Shown in pieces: positions 58,984 to 64,000 of a stretch of 64,000 nucleotides of DNA. Each line of letters starts with the position of its first letter. Position 1 is the stretch's first letter. Position numbers and translations under genes: made by a program. A model generated the notes under the pieces. That model did not search any database and was not told the DNA's origin. It saw only the letters and a program-made list of their open reading frames with translations. This DNA is from JAGVSZ01 sp963747775 (lineage in GTDB: Bacteria; Pseudomonadota; Gammaproteobacteria; Burkholderiales; SG8-39): contig CAVVGT010000007.1 of NCBI GenBank assembly GCA_963747775.1, forward strand, positions 62,001-126,000, given 5' to 3'.

Positions 58984-60081
58984 TTAGTGCAACCACCCCT
59001 CGAGAGCGGATCTCCATTGGCGGGCAGCCTCCTTCGGGTTGAAGGAGGTAGACACGTATTGCTTCTGCAAGCCGAGGGTTCCGGATAATGCCTGGTAGTT
59101 GGACAGGGCCTCGACGACCCGTTCGAGGTAACTGTCGACGTCAACGGCAGAGAACTTCTCGTCGCTCGAGGGATCCAGGACCGGCGCGAGCAAACCGTAC
59201 CCGCCGGCGGTTTCCGGTATCGCGGCTCGATTGGTCGAGACGCAGAGAACCTCCATCCACATGGCCTCAATCAGCGACAAGCAGAAACTCTCGCGGAAAG
59301 GGTTCGGTCCGAGCAAGATGGAAACGTCCGCCAGCTCCCTGAGAAGCGCCACCTTCCCGACTACCTTCATGTATTCGACGTTCGGATCTGCCCGGCACCG
59401 CCGCACGAAGTCGGGCTCTTCTCCGGAAAGGGCGGAATCGGGACCATAAAGATTCATTCCCGAGAATATCCGGACCTTGAAGTCGATCCCCTTCTCTCGC
59501 AGCTTCGACAGCAGGAACGGGAGATGCTCCAACCCCCGGGTCACGGCGCCGACGTAGGCCATGAGCCCCGCTTGCTTGGCTGCGACGTGGCTGGTCGACG
59601 CGAACTCCTCGAATACCTCGGGCAGGACGGGCAGGAAGTTTCTTATCAGGGCCAATTTCCCGTTCGGCAATCGGGCCGTGTTCTTGTCGAGCGCGTATTG
59701 GCTCACGACGACAATGCGGTCGAATATCTCTGCTATCCAGCCGGTCGTGGTCCCGTCGAATCGGTTGCCATGCCACCACAACACGAAATAGCACTCGCCG
59801 AGGACCTGCTTGATTCGATAGATCAGATCCGGCTGCAGGAGACCTACGAAGATCGCGACATCGGTAGTTTCCGGCCTCTGGTCCAAGCCGACATAATCGA
59901 CGCCATCAAGCCTGTAGCGATGCGGGCCCGCGGTGTAGAACGTGACATCAATGCCCATACGGGCGAGATAGAACGCGAGCGTTGCCGCCAGCGCCTGCGT
60001 TCCGCCAATCGCTCGCTTCTCGACGGTCTGATGGTCGTAGCTGAAACCGATGAAGTCGAAGAAACTGATGCGCACGCTCAA
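58984..60081 (-). CDS. GT-B fold glycosyltransferase (family 4-like)
   Basis: 365 residues. RAIGGTQALAATLAFYLARM has the Gly-rich loop of GT4-type acceptor domains. DVTFYTAGPHRYRLDGVDYV and DRIVVVSQYALDKNT follow, then in the donor domain GLMAYVGAVTRGLEHLPFLL, PNVEYMKVVGKVALLRELAD, VSILLGPNPFRESFCLSLIE then AMWMEVLCVSTNRAAIPE (ESFCLSLIEAM is the GT4 EX7E). Codon use is less GC-biased than its neighbours and it stands alone, which suggests transfer. Acceptor and sugar unknown. Confidence 0.82.
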   Translation of the reverse strand: MSVRISFFDFIGFSYDHQTVEKRAIGGTQALAATLAFYLARMGIDVTFYTAGPHRYRLDGVDYVGLDQRPETTDVAIFVGLLQPDLIYRIKQVLGECYFVLWWHGNRFDGTTTGWIAEIFDRIVVVSQYALDKNTARLPNGKLALIRNFLPVLPEVFEEFASTSHVAAKQAGLMAYVGAVTRGLEHLPFLLSKLREKGIDFKVRIFSGMNLYGPDSALSGEEPDFVRRCRADPNVEYMKVVGKVALLRELADVSILLGPNPFRESFCLSLIEAMWMEVLCVSTNRAAIPETAGGYGLLAPVLDPSSDEKFSAVDVDSYLERVVEALSNYQALSGTLGLQKQYVSTSFNPKEAARQWRSALEGWLH

Positions 60082-60139
60082 AGCTCACTGATCCCAGCGG
60101 CTCCTCTGGCCTCGGGCGATTCTGAGCGCCACCGGAGAG

Positions 60140-60529
60140 TCACGCCGGCCCGGTTTCCGCCGGATCGAAGTCGATCTCGATCTTGGCGTTGTTCGGGTCG
60201 AAGAAGAAGAGCTGCCAGGTGCGGTACTCGGGCAGCCGGCGCAGCTCGTACGGAACGCTCTTCGCCTTTAGCTTGGCCACCGTGCCGGCGAGGTCCTTGC
60301 CGGTGTACGCCATGTGGTCGAGCACGCCCTTGACGAGGTCCTTGCGATCGCGCCCCGCGACGATGTGGAGAATCGGATCGTTGCCGCCCTCGGCGTAAAG
60401 CCACGCCCCGGGAAAAGTGAACGGCGGGCGCGGACCGGGCCGCAGGGCCAGAAACTCGGCGTAGAAGTCGAGCGTCGTCGGCAGGTCGTCGGTCAGGATG
60501 GTGAAGTGGTTTGCTTCGGTCACTGGCAT
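60140..60529 (-). CDS. VOC-family (glyoxalase/extradiol dioxygenase fold) protein
   Basis: 129 residues. NHFTILTDDLPTTLDFYAEF is a typical VOC start with the metal His; AWLYAEGGNDPILHIV, GVLDHMAYTGKDLAGTVAKL and WQLFFFDPNNAKIEIDFD carry the other likely ligands (His in LDHMAY, Glu in KIEIDF). Members include lyases, epimerases, dioxygenases and resistance proteins; no specific function assigned. Confidence 0.82.
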   Translation of the reverse strand: MPVTEANHFTILTDDLPTTLDFYAEFLALRPGPRPPFTFPGAWLYAEGGNDPILHIVAGRDRKDLVKGVLDHMAYTGKDLAGTVAKLKAKSVPYELRRLPEYRTWQLFFFDPNNAKIEIDFDPAETGPA

Positions 60530-60630
60530 GATGTCCTCCGAGGGAATTTCGCGTTCAAAGGGGGCACATCCCGTTGATCCTCTGAATCAGCGAAAGCGCT
60601 GATTCATTCTGCGAACGCATCGGCGCTTTC

Positions 60631-61623
60631 CTAACTCTGCTGTGCCCCGGCCTTCGTGCGCTCGAGCACGGTCATCGCGGACGCAACGACGCTCGCCACG
60701 TCGGACAGGTTCGACGGCACGATCATCGTGTTGTTGGTCTTGGCGAGATTGCCGAATTGCTGGATGTAGTGCTCGGCGACCTTCAGATTCGCCGCCGACT
60801 GTCCGCCGGGCGTGTTGATCGCCTCGGCCACCGCGCGCACCGCGGACGCGGTGGCCTCGGCGACGAGCCGCAGCGCGGTGGCCTCGCCCTGCGCCTTGTT
60901 GATCGCCGCGGTCTTCTGACCTTCGGAGTTCAGGACCGCGGCCTGCTTCTCGCCGTCGGCGACGTTGATCTGCTGCTGGCGTTCGCCCTCGGACTTGGCG
61001 ATCAGCGCGCGCTTCTCCCGCTCGGCGGTGATCTGCTGCTGCATCGAGCGCAGGATGGCCTCCGGCGGGGTGAGGTTCTTCACCTCGTAGCGCAGCACCT
61101 TCACGCCCCACGGCCGGCCCGCCTGGTCGAGCACGCTGACGACCTGCCGGTTGAGCTCGTCGCGCGACTCGAAGGTCTTGTCGAGCTCCATCTTCCCGAC
61201 CTCGGAGCGCAGCGTGGTCTGCGCGAGCTGCGTGATCGCGAGCAGGTAGTCGGAGGTGCCGTAGGAGGCGAGCCGCGCGTCGGTCACCTGGTAGTAGACG
61301 ATGCCGTCGACGGCAAGCTGCGTGTTGTCCTTGGTGATGCACACCTGCTCGGGCACGTCGAACGGCACTTCCTTCAGCGAGTGCTTGTAGGCGACGCGGT
61401 CGAAGAACGGGATGATCACGTTCAGGCCCGGCTGCAGCACCTCGTGGAACTTGCCGAGCCGCTCGACCACCCACGCGCTCTGCTGCGGCACCACGCGCAG
61501 GCCCTCGATCACGAACGCGATGATGAAGGCGACGATCGCAATGCCGAGCGAGAACGGGCGGGTGCCCTCCCACACGTACGCGAGTACCGAGATGACGATT
61601 GCGATGACGAGCTTGGGAAGCAT
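60631..61623 (-). CDS. SPFH/stomatin-family membrane protein (QmcA-like)
   Basis: 330 residues from the ATG at 61623 (SD GGGAGA). Two hydrophobic helices, then RVVPQQSAWVVERLGKFHEV, LQPGLNVIIPFFDRVAYKHS, EQVCITKDNTQLAVDGIVYY and TTLRSEVGKMELDKTFESRD (SPFH core). A long charged coiled coil (QQITAEREKRALIAKSEGER) and LAKTNNTMIVPSNLSDVASV complete it. It forms membrane microdomain assemblies that accompany FtsH-type proteolysis. The NfeD partner is encoded just upstream. An in-frame extension to 61821 (MSLQPQQQPPGPEELIRLLS) looks partly coding; see findings. Confidence 0.9.
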   Translation of the reverse strand: MLPKLVIAIVISVLAYVWEGTRPFSLGIAIVAFIIAFVIEGLRVVPQQSAWVVERLGKFHEVLQPGLNVIIPFFDRVAYKHSLKEVPFDVPEQVCITKDNTQLAVDGIVYYQVTDARLASYGTSDYLLAITQLAQTTLRSEVGKMELDKTFESRDELNRQVVSVLDQAGRPWGVKVLRYEVKNLTPPEAILRSMQQQITAEREKRALIAKSEGERQQQINVADGEKQAAVLNSEGQKTAAINKAQGEATALRLVAEATASAVRAVAEAINTPGGQSAANLKVAEHYIQQFGNLAKTNNTMIVPSNLSDVASVVASAMTVLERTKAGAQQS

Positions 61624-61837
61624 GCTGGTCTCCCTGGAAACCGGGTGATGCGGAACGGCGGCGCGCATTGCAGGGACGGCGGCCGGAACGACGCCGCGGC
61701 GGCGCCCTACGAGGCGCTTGCGGATCTCTTCGGCCGACTGCTTGCGGCCGCCGAGAAAGTTCGAAAGGAGCCGGATGAGCTCCTCGGGGCCGGGGGGCTG
61801 CTGCTGCGGCTGAAGCGACATCGCTCGCGGGATCGCG

Positions 61838-62260
61838 TCAGGGCGCGCGCTTCGCGATGCGGAGCGTGCTGCCTTCGACGTGGGTGATGTAGAACACCTC
61901 GCCCGCCTCGCCGCGCGCTTCGCCCTCGATGACCGCGTCCCACAGCGCGTCGCGATACCTGACCCGCGCGACGCGGTCGGCCTGGTTCACCCAGGACTGC
62001 AGCGTGACCGATTGCCCGACGTCGAGCGAGGCCATGTCCGGGGTCGCAAGCGCGTGCTTGCGGCTGCGGATCCAGAACACGCCGGCAACGGCGATGGCGC
62101 CGGCGGCGAGGACCTGGGCAAGGAACGGCGCGCCGAACCAGGACACCGCGGCGGCGACGAACGCCGCGATGCCGAGCACGAGCAGGTAGAACGTTCCGCT
62201 CAGGAGCTCGGCGACGACCAGCGCGATGCCGGCGATGACCCAGATCCAATAGGTTTCCAA
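61838..62260 (-). CDS. NfeD-family protein, SPFH partner
   Basis: About 140 residues. LETYWIWVIAGIALVVAELL, LLVLGIAAFVAAAVSWFGAP and LAAGAIAVAGVFWIRSRK are membrane helices. The C-terminal OB-like domain has GQSVTLQSWVNQADRVARVR, YRDALWDAVIEGEARGEAGE and VFYITHVEGSTLRI, the short NfeD1b form without a ClpP-like protease. NfeD genes pair with SPFH genes, as here. The start is placed at a TTG (62260) before ETYWIW; upstream codons lack conservation. Confidence 0.82.
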   Translation of the reverse strand: METYWIWVIAGIALVVAELLSGTFYLLVLGIAAFVAAAVSWFGAPFLAQVLAAGAIAVAGVFWIRSRKHALATPDMASLDVGQSVTLQSWVNQADRVARVRYRDALWDAVIEGEARGEAGEVFYITHVEGSTLRIAKRAP

Positions 62261-62380
62261 GCTTGTCCGCTTCCCTTCGCTTCCGGCAGTCGGAATCGCG
62301 GCGATCATACCGCAAGGAACCCCGTGGTCAGAGGAACGCGGCGCCGCCTAGAATGGGCGTTCGTCGACGAGGGAGTCCGC

Positions 62381-63622
62381 ATGCGGCTGACGTCCGAGGA
62401 ACAGGCGATGCTCATTGGTGAGCGCGGCGAGGCGGCGCGCGACGCGCTCGCCTACCAGGTCCGGGTCGGGGAGTTCTTCGGCGCCGAGCGCTTCGTGCCG
62501 ATCACCAACGCCCACATGATGGGCGACATCGAGGTGATGGGCGAGGGCGGCTTCCAGTACCTGGCCGCGATCGCGGAGAAGCGCGCGCGCTGCACCGTGC
62601 CGATCACGACCAATGCGCGCTGCGTCGACTTCGCGTTTGCCGATCGCCTGGGCCAGGACCGCGCCGAGGTCGAGAAGGAGCGCCGCATCATCGAGCGCCT
62701 GCGCGCGATGAACGTGCTCACCACCGACACCTGCATCAACTACCAGACGCTCTATCAGCCGCACCTGGGCGAGCACGTGGCATGGGGCGACACGGGCACG
62801 GTGATCTACGCGAATTCGGTCTTCGGCGCGCGCACCAACTTCGAGAGCGGACCGGCGGCGCTCGCTGCGGCGCTCACGGGCCGCACTCCGGAGTACGGCT
62901 TTCACCTCGACCGGCACCGCAAGGGGACCTTCGTCGTGCGGCTCGACGCACGCCTCGACGACCTCGCCGACTGGGGCGCGGCCGGCAAGCTGGTCGGCGA
63001 ATCGCACCAGAGCTACTACGCGGTGCCCGTCTTTACCGGCGTGACGAGAGCGCCGCTTGCCGACGAGCTGAAGCACCTCGGCGCCGCGCTCGCGAGCTAC
63101 GGTTCGATGGGGATGTTCCACATGGTGGGGGTCACGCCCGAAGCGCCGTCGGTCGAGGTCGCGCTGGGCGGGAACGCGCCGACCGACGAGATGCGGATCG
63201 GCGACGCGGAGATCGACCGCGTGTACGCAGGCTACGACCTGAAGGACCGCAGCTGCAACCTCGTCGTGTTCTCCGGTCCGCAGCAGTCGCTGTTCGAGAT
63301 GAAGTCGCTCGCCGACCGCTTCGCCGGGCGCACGCTGCATCCCGGCACGCAGGTTTTCGTCACCACGTCGAACGGCGTGAAGAGCGCCGCCCGCCAGCTG
63401 GGTCACCTGCAGTCGCTCGAGGCGGCGGGCGTGACCGTGCTCGAAGGCGTGTGCTTCTACATCCTGCAGAACCTCTCGCCGATGCGCGTCGCCAACGGCT
63501 GGACCAACCTGATCTCCAACTCGGCGAAGATCGTGAACATCATCGGGGCGCACCGGTTCAATACGATCCTGCGACGCACGCAGGCGTGCGTCGATATTGC
63601 GTGCACGGGGGTGATCGAGTGA
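62381..63622 (+). CDS. Aconitase X catalytic (large) subunit
   Basis: 413 residues from the ATG at 62381. MRLTSEEQAMLIGERGEAAR, VPITNAHMMGDIEVMGEGG, PITTNARCVDFAFADRLGQD, NVLTTDTCINYQTLYQPHLG, YANSVFGARTNFESGPAALA, GMFHMVGVTPEAPSVEVALG and FVTTSNGVKSAARQLGHLQS are AcnX blocks. Cys in TNARC, DTCINY and near the C-terminus (TQACVDIAC) are candidates for Fe-S binding. AcnX enzymes dehydrate cis-3-hydroxy-L-proline or phosphomevalonate. The normal 3' end is followed by a second copy of its last 82 bases before the small-subunit gene. Confidence 0.88.
   Translation: MRLTSEEQAMLIGERGEAARDALAYQVRVGEFFGAERFVPITNAHMMGDIEVMGEGGFQYLAAIAEKRARCTVPITTNARCVDFAFADRLGQDRAEVEKERRIIERLRAMNVLTTDTCINYQTLYQPHLGEHVAWGDTGTVIYANSVFGARTNFESGPAALAAALTGRTPEYGFHLDRHRKGTFVVRLDARLDDLADWGAAGKLVGESHQSYYAVPVFTGVTRAPLADELKHLGAALASYGSMGMFHMVGVTPEAPSVEVALGGNAPTDEMRIGDAEIDRVYAGYDLKDRSCNLVVFSGPQQSLFEMKSLADRFAGRTLHPGTQVFVTTSNGVKSAARQLGHLQSLEAAGVTVLEGVCFYILQNLSPMRVANGWTNLISNSAKIVNIIGAHRFNTILRRTQACVDIACTGVIE
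63541..63622. repeat. 82-bp direct repeat, copy 1 (AcnX 3' end, in frame)
   Basis: Encodes IGAHRFNTILRRTQACVDIA then CTGVIE and the TGA. Its partner at 63681-63762 has six differences, four of them silent, and encodes ...CTGAIK. Confidence 0.93.
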
Positions 63623-63639
63623 CGGTGCGCCCTCCAAAT

Positions 63640-63670
63640 CGGGGGATCTACAAGGGGGCGTGCCCCCTTG
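63640..63670. repeat. REP-like GC hairpin element, copy 2
   Basis: CGGGGGATCTACAAGGGGGC-GT-GCCCCCTTG; the hairpin ACAAGGGGGC/GCCCCCTTGT has perfect 10-bp arms with a 2-base loop. It matches 46076-46107 in sequence and layout. It lies in the 58-base insert between the two AcnX 3' ends and could block read-through into the small-subunit gene. Confidence 0.68.
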
Positions 63671-63680
63671 TTCGTCCGGC

Positions 63681-63762
63681 CATCGGGGCGCACCGGTTCA
63701 ATACGATCCTGCGGCGCACGCAGGCGTGCGTCGACATCGCGTGCACCGGGGCGATCAAGTGA
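63681..63762. repeat. 82-bp direct repeat, copy 2 (detached AcnX 3' end)
   Basis: This copy has no upstream gene body but keeps the natural junction with the small subunit: its TGA overlaps the GTG of the next gene (GTGA). It is therefore probably the original 3' end, and copy 1 the newly acquired one. Confidence 0.92.
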
Positions 63763-64000
63763 GCGCGCCGCTCGCCACGATCCGCGTCGAGCGTGCGGCC
63801 GGTCCCGTCGTCGAGGGCGAGGCGGTGGTGTCTCCCGAGGGCTTCTCCCCGCGGTACGACCTCGACCGGTGGACCGGGCTCATCTCCAAGCCCGGCCACA
63901 AGCTCGAGGGCACGAGCATCAAGGACAAGATCTGCTTCTTCCCCACCGCGAAAGGCGGCATCGCGGCAGGCTGGGCCTTCTACGACATCAAGCACAAGGG
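63759..64000 (+). CDS. Aconitase X small (swivel) subunit, cut by window edge
   Basis: A GTG at 63759 opens SAPLATIRVERAAGPVVEGE then AVVSPEGFSPRYDLDRWTGL, SKPGHKLEGTSIKDKICFFP and AKGGIAAGWAFYD. This is the DUF126/AcnX swivel domain with its conserved FPTAKGGIAxxW segment. It completes the active site of the large subunit. The C-terminus lies beyond 64000. Because of the duplicated 3' end and hairpin, 137 bases now separate it from the large-subunit stop instead of the usual overlap. Confidence 0.86.
   Translation, partial: MSAPLATIRVERAAGPVVEGEAVVSPEGFSPRYDLDRWTGLISKPGHKLEGTSIKDKICFFPTAKGGIAAGWAFYDIKHK

Noticed and set aside
63457..63693. Minus-strand frame across the AcnX repeats as a gene
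   Set aside because: It is antisense to the AcnX 3' end and the hairpin, with no family-like content.

Overview
The window is GC-rich DNA from a proteobacterium, most likely a betaproteobacterium of the Burkholderiales type. Three things point there: seven full-length Bug/TctC-type periplasmic receptors plus one truncated copy, none with TctA/TctB partners nearby; a standard dcw (division and cell wall) cluster read leftward from the left edge; and many aromatic or organic-acid catabolic genes in short co-directional groups. I found no rRNA, tRNA, CRISPR array, complete insertion sequence or integrase.

Layout. 1-5.9 kb: murF (cut by the window edge), murE, ftsI, ftsL, rsmH and mraZ on the minus strand. 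All are recognisable, but every one needs at least one frame change to read through. mraZ has a clear promoter and phased MraZ boxes. 6.0-7.5 kb: a sparse region with a small membrane protein and decayed gene pieces. 7.5-13.9 kb: a plus-strand set of exported proteins, namely a large sulfatase, a YSC84/SYLF protein, an OmpA-type lipoprotein and three paralogues of one uncharacterised secreted family. 14.0-18.2 kb: a very large membrane-spanning STAND NTPase with a DUF4062 head. Directly repeated 3' ends of a thiolase gene lie on both sides of it, and an older decayed copy sits at 7.0 kb. 18.2-19.4 kb: the intact 3-oxoadipyl-CoA thiolase gene. 19.4-20.8 kb: a hemerythrin-domain protein and a nitroreductase.

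20.9-32.3 kb: a long leftward gene string headed by maleylacetate reductase and hydroxyquinol 1,2-dioxygenase and controlled, by inference, by a divergent LacI-type regulator. It continues with an M24-fold enzyme, a beta-hydroxyacid dehydrogenase, an AhpD-like protein, an amidohydrolase, two Bug receptors, a SnoaL-like protein and a TauE/SafE exporter. Hydroxyquinol to maleylacetate to 3-oxoadipate leads to the substrate of the thiolase at 18.2 kb once a CoA transferase (not in the window) has acted. 32.3-43.2 kb: an acyl-CoA ligase, five more full Bug receptors, one truncated Bug gene, a polysaccharide-deacetylase-fold enzyme, a GlcG-like protein, an FAH-family hydrolase and an ACMSD-like amidohydrolase. 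43.3-48.0 kb: an SMP-30 lactonase, an IlvD/Edd dehydratase, an orphan DGQHR-domain protein and an RraA-like aldolase.

48-64 kb: a TPR protein, an MscS channel, an MltF-like lytic transglycosylase, a lipoprotein, an HpaI-type aldolase and a 2-hydroxyacid dehydrogenase. Then come a TAXI-type TRAP receptor with its fused permease, an MFS transporter, a universal stress protein with an FNR-like box, a glycosyltransferase, a VOC protein, an SPFH/NfeD pair and aconitase X. The 3' end of the aconitase X large-subunit gene is duplicated around a GC-rich hairpin.

Most notable: (i) the tandem thiolase 3' ends around the STAND gene and the secreted-protein block, which look like repeated insertion at one gene end; (ii) the same kind of 3'-end duplication in aconitase X; (iii) the unusual architecture of the STAND protein; (iv) the three-member secreted family. 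Frameshifts are confined to 0.8-5.9, 34.0-34.4 and 40.3-40.9 kb and are best read as sequence error.
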